Shown here: positions 21,354 through 29,700 of the stretch, in pieces | Layout of the letters: each line of letters opens with the position of its first letter | Position numbering within the stretch: position 1 is the first letter of the stretch | Source: Pandoraea sp. | GTDB taxonomy: Bacteria > Pseudomonadota > Gammaproteobacteria > Burkholderiales > Burkholderiaceae | NCBI RefSeq assembly: GCF_004297875.1 | Contig: NZ_SCSK01000045.1 | Location: 1 to 64,000 of the forward strand | Direction: 5' to 3' | Length of the DNA: 64,000 bases | Notes under the pieces: model-generated | What the model saw: the letters and a program-made list of their open reading frames with translations, nothing else | The model's database searches: none | What the model was told of the DNA's origin: nothing | Made by a program: the position numbers and the translations under genes

Positions 21354-22712
21354 ATGCAAGCAGAAAAGTATCAATTACGCGACATATTCAGGCATCGGCA
21401 TGCACTATGGACGCTTGGCCTCGTCTCAATCCATCAAAGCATCGTCGCCGGCTCGTCCTATTTCTTGACGCGCTTAATTGAGTTGTTTCAGCGCGGAGAA
21501 AAATTCGAGGGGTTTCTTCTTGCTTATCTCGTGATGATGTTGATCCCCTATATCCCCGGTTGCCTGTCATTCGTCACATTACAGGCCTGGGTCAATAACG
21601 CGCATCGGGCCCTCACGGAGCGTTTGGCGAATGCTGCCTACGGGGTAACGGAAAAAACCCGAGATGCCCGCCTCCAGGAAGCCGTCGAATCAATAGCAAC
21701 GAGAAACTCTTTCATCACTATCAAAGACTATTTGTTCTTCGTCCACGACTTTGTGGGCTTTCTTCTAAACAGCGCGTTGAGCATGCTGGTTCTGGGTCTG
21801 TTACTTCCCGGCAATTTACTCATCGGCTATATCGTCGGCGTGGCGCTCTGCTCTCTCATCATTCTTTCAATGCGAAAAGCCATTCAAACGCGCTCGACCG
21901 CAGTGGAAACGGATTTTGTTTCATACAGCGATATGTTGTCGAGAATCTGGGACAACACAACGCTAGGCAATCGCTATAACTTCCTGTCTTGGACACACAA
22001 GCGACAAATCCTTGCCAGCCGTTACTATGAAGCGTCTAACCGACTAATGTGGCGAAAGCAGCTGAGTAATCTGGCGCTGGCCGGCGCCGCCCTCGGCCCG
22101 ACGATCTACCTGGTGGCTCACGCGGTTGCCAATAACAGCGCCGACTCAGCGCTTCTCGCAGCTATTTTTGTCAGCCTGACGCGAATCTTCCATATTCTTA
22201 ATTCACTGAGCACCCTGGTCTACCAGGTCTTGGAATGGTCGTCCATGAATGCTCGGTTGCGAATGTTATCCGACACGATATGCCGATTGTCTCAAGTCAC
22301 GACATCGTCCGCTTTTCCACGGGGAGAAATCTATCTGAACGGGCGCCTGATAAGTCATTTCGGTCAGGCTGCTGCAATGTTGAGCGAAAAAGGGCAGGGT
22401 AGATTTACGATTAAAGGAAGCAACGGCAGCGGGAAATCAACGCTTTTGTTGTCCCTCAAGAAGCGCTTTTCCGACGCTGCGCATCTTATCCCCACTCACC
22501 ACGGAAAACTTTGCTGGAGCGACAGTTTTCATCACCTGTCGACTGGTCAATGGACGTTGGCCCAATTGCGGGAGGTCGCCGATCGCCCCGATACAAAATA
22601 CCTCCTGCTGGATGAATGGGATGCCAATCTCGATCCAGGGAATACCCAAGAAATCGACAGAATGCTCGATCAACTCAGTGCGCAAAAAGTAGTTATCGAA
22701 ATCCGGCATTAA
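21354..22712 (+). CDS. ABC exporter with minimal C-terminal nucleotide-binding domain
   Basis: Fused permease-ATPase of 452 residues, presumably exporting a peptide or small molecule from the cytoplasm. Residues 1-300 hold several hydrophobic segments typical of an exporter membrane domain. The ATPase part is very short: Walker A GSNGSGKST at about 355, signature LSTGQ (usual LSGGQ) at 395, Walker B KYLLLDEWDANLD at about 415, and the protein ends in VVIEIRH, the last residue matching the H-loop histidine. Only about 40 residues separate Walker A from the signature, against roughly 90-100 in a standard domain. ATG at 21354 has GAGG nine bases upstream. GC content is lower than the flanks. Substrate unknown. 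Confidence 0.8.
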   Translation: MQAEKYQLRDIFRHRHALWTLGLVSIHQSIVAGSSYFLTRLIELFQRGEKFEGFLLAYLVMMLIPYIPGCLSFVTLQAWVNNAHRALTERLANAAYGVTEKTRDARLQEAVESIATRNSFITIKDYLFFVHDFVGFLLNSALSMLVLGLLLPGNLLIGYIVGVALCSLIILSMRKAIQTRSTAVETDFVSYSDMLSRIWDNTTLGNRYNFLSWTHKRQILASRYYEASNRLMWRKQLSNLALAGAALGPTIYLVAHAVANNSADSALLAAIFVSLTRIFHILNSLSTLVYQVLEWSSMNARLRMLSDTICRLSQVTTSSAFPRGEIYLNGRLISHFGQAAAMLSEKGQGRFTIKGSNGSGKSTLLLSLKKRFSDAAHLIPTHHGKLCWSDSFHHLSTGQWTLAQLREVADRPDTKYLLLDEWDANLDPGNTQEIDRMLDQLSAQKVVIEIRH

Positions 22713-22722
22713 AGGAGCACAA

Positions 22723-22815
22723 ATGCGCGGCAAATTGCGCCACCGCCTCCCTTGGAGGGAACGCCTGAAACAAGCGGGCATCTCCAGACCGCTGCGTACT
22801 TCGACCCTGGCGGCG
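22723..22815 (+). other. Possible truncated gene start after the ABC transporter
   Basis: AAAGGAGCACAAATG, a strong ribosome-binding site and start, lies 10 bp after the ABC stop. The frame reads about 31 arginine-rich codons before running antisense into the ornithine cyclodeaminase gene, where the GC-rich core composition resumes. It looks like the 5' stub of a lost gene or a small basic peptide; the open frame continues much further only as an antisense shadow. No function can be given. Confidence 0.3.
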
Positions 22816-23778
22816 TCAAGAACTTCCCTCCAATCGCCGCGCGCACAACACCGCCGCCAGATCCCACAGCGCGCATCCCACGCTCTTGAACAGGACCGGG
22901 CCGCCGGCGCGGAAGCGGTCGGGGGTGAGCACGGCGTCGACCAGCGGCACGGCGCGCGACCAGTTGATGCCGGCGTGCAGCAAGTCGCCGGCCTCGTGCT
23001 TGACTTCCCACGTGTCGATCACCAGCGTGCCGCGCACCGCGGCGTCGCGACACAACTGCGGCGGCAGCTCCTGCATGTCCGGGCGAAACGCGCCGACGGC
23101 GGCGATAAAGATGTCGTCGCGCCAGCGCATCGCGCCGCTGTCGGGCAGCACCGGGGCGGTGCTGGTGGTCGCGGCGACGACCACGGTGGCCGACTGCAGC
23201 GCGCCTTCGACCGAATCGACCACGGTGGCCTCGACACCCAGCGTCTGGGCATGATCGGCCAGGGCCTGGGCGTTCGCGCGGGTGCGCGAATAGAGCATGA
23301 AGTGGCGGCTCTCCAAACCGGCCGCGAAGGCTTCGAGGTGAGCGCGCGCCTGGACGCCCGCGCCGACGATCAATACCGGGCCGCGCGGGCGCGGCGCGAA
23401 TTTGCGAGCCGCCAGCAACGATACGGCGGCGGTGCGCCGGCTGGTCAGCACGGGGCCGTCGAGCAGCATCAGCCGCTTGCCGTTGTTGGCGTCATATACG
23501 AGCACTTCGCCCTGGATCGCCGGCAGCCCATGACGCGCGTTGCCGGCATGCACATTGACGTGCTTGGTCATGGCGATGTCGCGGTTGCTCGCCGGCATCA
23601 CCAGCAAGATGCCACCCGGCCTGCCGTCGCGGCCATCGCCATTGCCGACATGGCAGACCAGCCGCTCCGGAGCGTGCGCACTGCCGCTGCGCATTTCGGT
23701 CAACATCGTCTCGATGGCGTTGGCCAATTCGGGGTAAGGCAATGCCTGCGCGGTCTGCTGCGCATCCAGCGTAATCAT
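22816..23778 (-). CDS. Ornithine cyclodeaminase/mu-crystallin family protein
   Basis: NAD(P)-binding enzyme of 320 residues. Family members include ornithine cyclodeaminase, alanine dehydrogenase and the delta-1-pyrroline/piperideine-2-carboxylate reductases, which are of this size. The Rossmann motif is VLIVGAGVQARAHLEAFAAG near residue 130; TKHVNVHAGN near 70 and PVLTSRRTAAVSLLAAR near 108 are the typical substrate-side elements. The ATG at 23778 has AGGAG ten bases upstream. Neighbours give no pathway hint; a proline/lysine-type imine reductase is a reasonable guess but not shown. Confidence 0.85.
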   Translation of the reverse strand: MITLDAQQTAQALPYPELANAIETMLTEMRSGSAHAPERLVCHVGNGDGRDGRPGGILLVMPASNRDIAMTKHVNVHAGNARHGLPAIQGEVLVYDANNGKRLMLLDGPVLTSRRTAAVSLLAARKFAPRPRGPVLIVGAGVQARAHLEAFAAGLESRHFMLYSRTRANAQALADHAQTLGVEATVVDSVEGALQSATVVVAATTSTAPVLPDSGAMRWRDDIFIAAVGAFRPDMQELPPQLCRDAAVRGTLVIDTWEVKHEAGDLLHAGINWSRAVPLVDAVLTPDRFRAGGPVLFKSVGCALWDLAAVLCARRLEGSS

Positions 23779-23899
23779 CGGCAAGTCTCCTGACATGTCC
23801 GGCGCGGTGACTGATGCCATTCAGTGTAGCGTGAGTTATCGTCGCCGTTTGCCTTCCCATATCGCGATGTCGGGCATTCATGCGAAAGGATGATCGGGA

Positions 23900-24805
23900 T
23901 CAACCACCGGGCAGGGGCGGCGCGGGAATTTTGCGCCCGGCCATGTGATGCAAATAGGCGAGCAGGTCGCGCAACTGCGCATCCGAGACGGTCGCGCGAT
24001 CGATCCCTGGCATGCGCGCGTTGGGCCACCATCGCAGCGACTGCGGATTGCGGATGTAGCGGGCCAGGCGCGCATCGCCGAGATACTCGACCGGGTTGAA
24101 GGGCACGTTCAGGTCGGGGCCGAGGTGGGAATCGCCGGCGCCGTTGAGCGAGTGACACGAAAAACAGGCTCGCTCGAACACTGCGAAGCCGCGCATGACC
24201 GCGCCGTGCGCGGGCATGTCGGCGGCCGGTCGAATCGCCGGGAAGCGCTCGGCCGGGGAGGCGATCGCCTCGATGCGCTCGATGCTGTAGGTCCAGTAAC
24301 TTTGGTTGATCGGCGTGCCCGCGCCGCGCGCCGCGCCTGTGGGCAAGGTCCAGACCAGCCGGAACGGCCCGATGTCATGCCCTTCGAGTGGCGGCCACGG
24401 CGCGGCCGGGTTTTCCACCGCCAGATAGGCGCGCGGCGCATCGGGCCGGCGAGCGATCAGCAATGCCATCGGCATGTGCGAAATGTAGCCATCGCTGGCC
24501 ACCAGTGTCGCGGTGGCGCCTGGCGATATCGACAAGCCGGCGAACAGTACGGCCATCGGTATCGCCGAGACCGTCATGCGGCGCTTGAAATTGTCGTCGT
24601 CGATCCTCACCGGCGCGAGGCGCGGATCGGCCAGCAACGCGGCGCGCGTCCAACTGCGCTCATGCGCGGCGGCCGAGATCGTCAGGCGCGGGCCGGCGTC
24701 GGCCGCCGCCGATGCGGCAACCGGCGGCTGGCCCTGGGCCGCGCTCAGCGTGCAGGCCGCGGCCAGCAGCCAACCCGCGAGATAACGTTCGATGGTCCGC
24801 CACAT
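23900..24805 (-). CDS. Periplasmic c-type cytochrome with N-terminal molybdopterin-like domain
   Basis: Exported electron-transfer protein of 301 residues. A signal peptide occupies about residues 1-24 (hydrophobic WLLAAACTLSAAQG). Residues about 38-160 resemble the fold of oxidoreductase molybdopterin-binding domains (SWTRAALLAD, VASDGYISHMPMALLIAR). The C-terminal third is a monohaem class I cytochrome with ERACFSCHSLNG and a distal methionine candidate in NARMPGI. GGGGGAG precedes the ATG at 24805. No catalytic partner is adjacent. The N-terminal assignment is tentative; the haem site is clear. Confidence 0.8.
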   Translation of the reverse strand: MWRTIERYLAGWLLAAACTLSAAQGQPPVAASAAADAGPRLTISAAAHERSWTRAALLADPRLAPVRIDDDNFKRRMTVSAIPMAVLFAGLSISPGATATLVASDGYISHMPMALLIARRPDAPRAYLAVENPAAPWPPLEGHDIGPFRLVWTLPTGAARGAGTPINQSYWTYSIERIEAIASPAERFPAIRPAADMPAHGAVMRGFAVFERACFSCHSLNGAGDSHLGPDLNVPFNPVEYLGDARLARYIRNPQSLRWWPNARMPGIDRATVSDAQLRDLLAYLHHMAGRKIPAPPLPGG

Positions 24806-24938
24806 TGATGTCTCCCCCTTGGGCGCGATGCCGCGCCGCGATGTCCGCGCGATTCTACCGCGCCGCGCCGGCATGCGAGGCAGTGCAGGCAGACGCCTAT
24901 GTCATACTGGAAATTCCTCCGATCCTCGCCGCATCGCC

Positions 24939-25448
24939 ATGCAGCTTTTCGCCATCAGCCTGCGCAAGAACGCGCTGGTCTACACCGTGAAGATCCTCAC
25001 CGGCTCGCTCATCGTGTGGTACGGCCTGCGTTTCGTTGGTTTCAAGGAGCCCTACTGGGCAATGATTTCACTGATCATCGTCACCGAGCCGGACTTTGCG
25101 CAGGCCAAGGTGAACTTCAAGGCGCGCACCATCAACACTTTCAGCGGCGCGATCATTGCCTGTCTGATGCTGGTGCTGCTCGGCCCGACCCTGCCGTCGA
25201 TGTTGATCGCGCTGGTGCTGGCGGTGCTGGTGGCGATGCTGATTCATAACTATCCGGCCAACTGGCGCCTGGCGCCGGTCACCGTGATCATTCTGATGTC
25301 GGCGGCATTCAGCGGCAGCAATTTGCACGAGGAACTGCACATGGCGATACTGCGCGTGGTCGAGGTACTGACCGGCAGCACGGTCGCGCTGCTGCAGTCC
25401 CTTGTCTACGGCAAGCTGGTACACCATCCGGACGCGGCGCCGCAATAG
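24939..25448 (+). CDS. Small FUSC/aromatic acid exporter-type membrane protein
   Basis: Inner-membrane protein of 169 residues with about five hydrophobic segments. The pattern GLRFVGFKEPYWAMISLIIVTEP and NTFSGAIIACLMLVLLGP matches the repeat found in FUSC-type proteins (aromatic acid efflux family), but only one membrane half is present and there is no cytoplasmic domain. The start at 24939 is taken from where the similarity begins; no clear ribosome-binding site precedes it. Transport function is inferred. Confidence 0.75.
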   Translation: MQLFAISLRKNALVYTVKILTGSLIVWYGLRFVGFKEPYWAMISLIIVTEPDFAQAKVNFKARTINTFSGAIIACLMLVLLGPTLPSMLIALVLAVLVAMLIHNYPANWRLAPVTVIILMSAAFSGSNLHEELHMAILRVVEVLTGSTVALLQSLVYGKLVHHPDAAPQ

Positions 25449-25612
25449 ACGCCGGCACGCGCCGAACTTTTCCGGGCATGCGGCAGACAAAGCATGCTGC
25501 GGCGCCGCATCAGCAAGACGCCGCCGCCTGTGGAACAATCCAAGATACGTGATGCGTTCGCGTCGCACCGTGCGGCGCGGGCTGTCGCGTGTGTCGTTAT
25601 GAGGATGCTGCA

Positions 25613-25906
25613 ATGACCAACCGACTCTCTTCCGAAGAACGTGCCGCCCTGCTGGAAACACTGCCCGGCTGGCTGCCGGTGACCGGCCGCGACGCGATTC
25701 ACAAAACCTTCGTGTTCGACGATTTCAATGCAGCGTTTGGCTTCATGACGCGCATCGCGCTCAAAGCCGAACAGATGAATCACCATCCCGAATGGTTCAA
25801 TGTGTGGAATCGCGTCGAAATCACGCTGTCGACCCACGACGCCAACGGCCTGACCCGGCACGACGTCGATCTGGCCGCCGCGATCGAAGCCTTTGCCGGC
25901 CAATGA
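25613..25906 (+). CDS. phhB: Pterin-4a-carbinolamine dehydratase
   Basis: Dehydrates 4a-hydroxytetrahydrobiopterin, recycling the pterin cofactor of phenylalanine hydroxylase. The 97-residue protein has the family motif [25 protein letters not shown] near residues 49-72, including the active-site histidines, and ends in the usual [22 protein letters not shown] lies nine bases before the ATG. It converges with the DUF3717 gene across 4 bp. No phenylalanine hydroxylase gene is in the window. Confidence 0.95.
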   Translation: MTNRLSSEERAALLETLPGWLPVTGRDAIHKTFVFDDFNAAFGFMTRIALKAEQMNHHPEWFNVWNRVEITLSTHDANGLTRHDVDLAAAIEAFAGQ

Positions 25907-25910
25907 ACGC

Positions 25911-26129
25911 TCAGCCTCGACGCCGCTGGTACGCCTCCCAGGCGGAGCGCGCGGCGTCGTCGAGCGCGGCCAGCGGCACGCTGCTGGCGTGCCCGACGAT
26001 CATCAGCGCGTAGGGCCGGGACAGCGCGCTGGCTTCGCTGCATAACTTCATTTCCTCTCCGGCAGCCGGCGACACGCTGCGCCAGTAGTTGATGGCTGCC
26101 TCCAATTCGGTGAGTGTGATATCGGCCAT
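25911..26129 (-). CDS. DUF3717-type small protein
   Basis: 72-residue cytoplasmic protein beginning ADITLTELEAAINYWR and including LSRPYALMIVGH, which I recognise as a DUF3717-like protein of Burkholderiaceae. Function unknown. Start chosen at the ATG where similarity begins; AGG lies about ten bases upstream. It sits between phhB and the SET-domain gene, 64 bp from the latter on the same strand. Confidence 0.75.
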   Translation of the reverse strand: MADITLTELEAAINYWRSVSPAAGEEMKLCSEASALSRPYALMIVGHASSVPLAALDDAARSAWEAYQRRRG

Positions 26130-26193
26130 GCGTTTCGCCTGAGGAAAGTCGGTGGGCAAGGCGGCTCGAGTGCTGCGCGAGCCGCCGAACCGC

Positions 26194-26646
26194 TCAGCGT
26201 TTGGGCGCCAGCATCGTGCCACGGCACTGCGGGCTGCCGCAGTGACAAGCATACTCACGTTTGAGCTTGGCGGTATAGCGGGCGTCGATGACCAGGCCGT
26301 AGTCATAAAACAGTTCTTCGTTCGGCGCGATGTCCTGCCTGGCATAAATGAACACGCGCTCGCCTTCCTCGCGGGCCTCGCAGTTCGGATCGCACGCGTG
26401 GTTGATCCAGCGCGCATTGTTGCCCTGCACCTTGCCGTCGATCACGCGGCCATCGTCCAGGCTGAAATAGAAGGTGTGCTGCGGATGATCGGGGTCGTGT
26501 GGATGACGGCGCAGCGCCTCGCGCCACGAAATGCGTTCCCCTTTGTATTCGATGATGCGCTCGCCGCGGGCAATCGCCCGGGTCGCGAAGACGCCTTTGC
26601 CATGCACGCCGGATTGGCGTACCACGATTCTGCGCTGGGAGGTCAT
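26194..26646 (-). CDS. SET domain-containing protein
   Basis: Putative protein lysine methyltransferase of 150 residues, essentially one SET domain. Motifs are HGKGVFATRAIARGERIIEYKGE (residues 15-37), NNARWINHACDPNC near 77 and EELFYDYG near 109, the last two forming the pseudoknot and catalytic tyrosine. A post-SET cysteine cluster CHCGSPQCRG ends the protein. Bacterial examples are scattered; the target protein is unknown. The ATG at 26646 starts at the conserved N-terminus; ribosome-binding site weak. Confidence 0.88.
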   Translation of the reverse strand: MTSQRRIVVRQSGVHGKGVFATRAIARGERIIEYKGERISWREALRRHPHDPDHPQHTFYFSLDDGRVIDGKVQGNNARWINHACDPNCEAREEGERVFIYARQDIAPNEELFYDYGLVIDARYTAKLKREYACHCGSPQCRGTMLAPKR

Positions 26647-26790
26647 GAGATCCAATCGATGAAAACGGAAAACCGGGCCTGAGAGTGGCTGAAAAGCCGC
26701 AGTGTACAGGAGCCTCATGTCGGCTTGTCGGCGCGCATCGGCCGGCGACGCCTGCACCGGACTGCCGGCTCATCCGTTTTGTCGAGGGGA

Positions 26791-26824
26791 CAAAACAAAA
26801 CAGCCGATGGATTGCATCGGCTGT
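26791..26824 (-). terminator. Intrinsic terminator of the MarR gene
   Basis: ACAGCCGATG / CATCGGCTGT, a perfect 10-bp stem with a 5-base loop, lies 36 bp past the MarR stop. On the minus strand it is followed by TTTGTTTTG, a good U-tract. Confidence 0.85.
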
Positions 26825-26859
26825 CGGGAACAGGAGAATTTCTTCGGGTAAACGCTGCG

Positions 26860-27507
26860 TCATCCCTTGCTGAAAATGCGCCACGTCTTGCGTTGAGTCG
26901 CCGCGTCGGCGATCTCGTGCGCATTGCAATCCAGGCGCAGGTGCGCATCGTCCAGCGCGATATCGAAATAGCCGCAGTGATATGGCGCCGCGCCGCGCGC
27001 GTGGGCGGCCGGGTCGAAGTGAGCGCAACTCACGCACATGCGTTGCGCGGGGATGTCGCCGCGCACCTGCATGCCGTAAATCATCTTGACCAGGAGCCGG
27101 TACATCTGGCCTTGCTCCTTGTCGCTCAACCCGTCGCACGCGGACACCAGAAAGTCGGGCCACTGCGAGGCCTTGCGCGCCGCGGTCTTGCCGCGAGCGG
27201 TCAGTCTCAGCGCCAGGGCGCGGCCATCGTTGGCGTCGCGGCGCTTTTCCAGCAGACCCTTGTTCTCGAGTGTGCTGACCGCCTCGCTGACGGTGGCCGA
27301 CGTGAGCGCCGCGTCGCGGGCGATGTCACCCAGGCGCATCGGCGCGTTGCGCATCAGCAGTAGCGTCAGAATTTCGCCTTGCGTCGGTGTTAACCCTGCA
27401 GCGGCCGCGCCTTCCCAGGCGTGACTGCGTAGGGCCGTGCCAAGCCGCAGCATACCGGCGGTAATGCGCTTGGAGAGTGTTTCCTGGGGCGATGTCTGGT
27501 TAGCCAT
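26860..27507 (-). CDS. MarR-family regulator with C-terminal cysteine cluster
   Basis: DNA-binding protein of 215 residues. The winged helix is at about 35-105 (LGDIARDAALTSATVSEAVSTLENKGLLEKRRDANDGRALALRL). Beyond the usual MarR length (about 145) there is an extension with four cysteines spaced CVSC, then PYHCGYF and LRLDC, suggesting a metal or redox site. A palindrome lies just upstream of its start and a terminator follows, so it is a monocistronic, probably autoregulated gene. The effector is unknown. Confidence 0.87.
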   Translation of the reverse strand: MANQTSPQETLSKRITAGMLRLGTALRSHAWEGAAAAGLTPTQGEILTLLLMRNAPMRLGDIARDAALTSATVSEAVSTLENKGLLEKRRDANDGRALALRLTARGKTAARKASQWPDFLVSACDGLSDKEQGQMYRLLVKMIYGMQVRGDIPAQRMCVSCAHFDPAAHARGAAPYHCGYFDIALDDAHLRLDCNAHEIADAATQRKTWRIFSKG

Positions 27508-27516
27508 GATTTTATG

Positions 27517-27531
27517 ATTAGGATTTCTAAT
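27517..27531. promoter_or_regulatory. Palindrome upstream of the marR start
   Basis: ATTAG-GATTT-CTAAT, a perfect 5-bp dyad in an AT-rich stretch, begins 10 bp before the MarR start codon. Position suggests an autoregulatory operator; short length makes chance possible. Confidence 0.45.
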
Positions 27532-27638
27532 AACTATATGTCGTTAAACAAGCTTGTCAAAAATAAATTGCGAAAATGTGCTTTAAATCAAACAGCTGCG
27601 ACTCGCAGGCTCGGGATAAACCCTTAGACCGTCATCGC

Positions 27639-29186
27639 TCATCGATATGCATGCCGTAATTGTCTTACTGGATTGGGGGTTCGGCGTATCGGTTCTTGTA
27701 CTGATGTAATTTGCGATTTCTCCGTAACAAAGTGTAAGCGGCCGCGTGCTCCGCTGGCTTGATAATCGGAATGCAAACAATCGAGAATGCGTGCTTCGTC
27801 GGCCGCCATGTCGGGTCGCGCCTGCGTCGAAGGCGCCGTGAGCCACGCATGCAGCAGGCGAAACAGGCGTTCGAGTTCGAGCCTGTGCGTGACCCCAGTG
27901 GTCGCGTATAACCAGTCCGACAAGGCCATGAAATTGTGAAATGGCGCCGCGCCCAGCACTAACGGCAAGGTGTGGCGAAACCGCCCGGCGTTGGCCAGCA
28001 GATCCCAATAACGCGAAAAACGGGACAAACGCTGCATGGAGGAAAAGTCGACGGCCGCAGTGGCCAGCACGTTGTAGGGTGGCGCCGGGTTGTATCGCAT
28101 GCCGAACGCCTCGGTGTGCCGGATAATCGGCGTACCGCGCAAGCGCTTGAGCACGCCGAGCTGAATTTCATCGGGCTGCCAGCCCAGCAACCGGTCGAAG
28201 CCTTCCCCGAAACTCTCGAGCGTCTCGCCCGGCAAGCCGGCGATCAGATCGACGTGCAAATGGGCCTGCGAATGCTGTTTGAGCCAGCGGATATTCGCCT
28301 CGGCCAACGCCAGGTCGGTCCGACGCGAAATGTGCTCCTGTATCTGCGGATTAAGCGTTTGCAGCCCGATCTCGAACTGCAGCGTGGCGGGCGGAAATTT
28401 GGCGATGGCGGCCTTGAGCGCATCGGGCAAATGATCGGGCACCACTTCGAAGTGCACGAATACCGGGTCCTGGGGCGCCTGGGCCAGCTTCTCCAGAAAA
28501 AAAGACAGGATTCGCAGGCTGTTCTTGACGTTGAGATTGAAGGTGCGATCGACGAACTTGAATTGCCGCGCGCCACGCGCATAAAGCGAGGCGATCTCGT
28601 CGAGAAATGCATCGAGCGGGAAGGCCCAGGCGGTCTTGTCCAGCGCACTCAGACAAAACTCGCATTTGAACGGGCACCCGCGCGACGCTTCGACATAAAG
28701 CACCCGGTGACGGATGTCCTCGTCGTCATAGTGGCGGTAAGGCATCGCCAGTTCGGCCAGCGGCGGCTGTTCGCCGACGTGCACCTTGGTCAGGATTCGC
28801 TTGCCGGCCAGAATATCGCGGCACAATCGCGCGAAGGTCACATCGCCCCAGCCGGTGATCACGTAATCGGCCCGGCGGCAGATTTCCTGCTCGTCGGTTT
28901 CGTGGCTGACCTCCGGTCCGCCAAGCACAATGACCGTTTGCGGTGAAATCGTTTTCAGTAAAGCGACCAGCCGCGCGGTCTCGGCCACGTTCCAGATGTA
29001 GACCCCCAGACCCACGATGCGTGGCCCGCTGGCCAGCAGTTTCTCGGCAATGACCTCCGTCTTCGCGCCGATCACGAATTCCTGAATGTGCGCTGCTGGC
29101 TGCAACTCACCGAGATTGGCGTACAGGCTGCGCAAGCCTAACGAAGCGTGCGCGTAGCGAGCATTCAAGGTGGCCAAAACAATCAT
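27639..29186 (-). CDS. B12-binding domain radical SAM protein (DUF4080-like)
   Basis: 515-residue radical SAM enzyme. Residues 1-130 resemble a cobalamin-binding Rossmann domain (VLGGPEVSHETDEQ); the [4Fe-4S] motif CPFKCEFCL lies near residue 178; residues 190-400 form the TIM-barrel core with DLIAGLPGETLESF; a C-terminal helical region resembling DUF4080 follows. Reaction unknown; relatives are methyltransferases or mutases. It stands alone, next to the AT-rich region with DnaA boxes on its 5' side. Confidence 0.88.
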   Translation of the reverse strand: MIVLATLNARYAHASLGLRSLYANLGELQPAAHIQEFVIGAKTEVIAEKLLASGPRIVGLGVYIWNVAETARLVALLKTISPQTVIVLGGPEVSHETDEQEICRRADYVITGWGDVTFARLCRDILAGKRILTKVHVGEQPPLAELAMPYRHYDDEDIRHRVLYVEASRGCPFKCEFCLSALDKTAWAFPLDAFLDEIASLYARGARQFKFVDRTFNLNVKNSLRILSFFLEKLAQAPQDPVFVHFEVVPDHLPDALKAAIAKFPPATLQFEIGLQTLNPQIQEHISRRTDLALAEANIRWLKQHSQAHLHVDLIAGLPGETLESFGEGFDRLLGWQPDEIQLGVLKRLRGTPIIRHTEAFGMRYNPAPPYNVLATAAVDFSSMQRLSRFSRYWDLLANAGRFRHTLPLVLGAAPFHNFMALSDWLYATTGVTHRLELERLFRLLHAWLTAPSTQARPDMAADEARILDCLHSDYQASGARGRLHFVTEKSQITSVQEPIRRTPNPVRQLRHAYR

Positions 29187-29645
29187 CGTTGTCGGCGAGA
29201 AATTGGGGACAAAATGGTCCGGATTTTTTATGAGAGTGCGATTGTAGCCGTGTTTTCCTTATTTTTTATACGTTTTTGACAAAGTAAACACTTACACCGA
29301 CATACAGTAATAATTGCCTCACTGCATGTGGATAACTTTTTGGATAACAGGCTCCTTTTGTTGTGAACGATTTCGGGATAACTGCCCATGTGCGGTTAGG
29401 CAAGCAAAAGTTGTCCCTTTTTGTCCGGATCAATCCGACGGGTTGTCCGAGCACTTTTTTGTTCTGCAGAAGATTGTTTTATTTGGGTTAATTTGCGTTA
29501 TCCACAGAAACGACCCGGCGTTGTTAACTACTACTATGTTTACATACAGTAAACCTTATAAAACCTTAAATACCAGCTACCAGCGAGCGAAAACCTGTAC
29601 AAGCACTCACCATCCGATGCCGACTTCCGGCATTCCAAGGCAGGC
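29187..29645. other. AT-rich intergenic region with DnaA-box cluster
   Basis: Two perfect DnaA boxes (TGTGGATAA at 29327-29335 and TTATCCACA at 29498-29506), one with a single mismatch (TTTGGATAA at 29339-29347) and weaker relatives lie in about 460 bp of unusually AT-rich DNA. CATACAGTAA occurs twice (29301-29310, 29543-29552) and AAACCTTA repeats near 29551-29567. It must also hold the promoter of the radical SAM gene. It may be a DnaA-titration site or part of an origin. Confidence 0.6.
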
Positions 29646-29669
29646 AAAAAAAACCCCGCAAATGCGGGG
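29646..29669 (-). terminator. Intrinsic terminator after the YbdK-like gene
   Basis: CCCCGCA / TGCGGGG stem with a minimal loop; on the minus strand it is followed by eight T residues. It lies 31 bp past the stop of the leftward ligase gene. Confidence 0.9.
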
Positions 29670-29700
29670 CCGTCCAGACAATTCAATAAGGAGAGTTCAT

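Noticed and set aside
21263..21481. A 72-residue plus frame before the ABC gene as a precursor peptide
   Set aside because: Starts with GTG without a ribosome-binding site and overlaps the ABC gene by 128 bp in another frame.
22723..23793. Reading the frame after the ABC gene as a full 356-residue protein
   Set aside because: Beyond the first 31 codons it is antisense to a clear ornithine cyclodeaminase family gene.
29187..29700. Calling the DnaA-box cluster the replication origin
   Set aside because: Genes between 29.7 and 42 kb read leftward, which would be head-on to a fork starting here; the orientation switch is at 42.3 kb.
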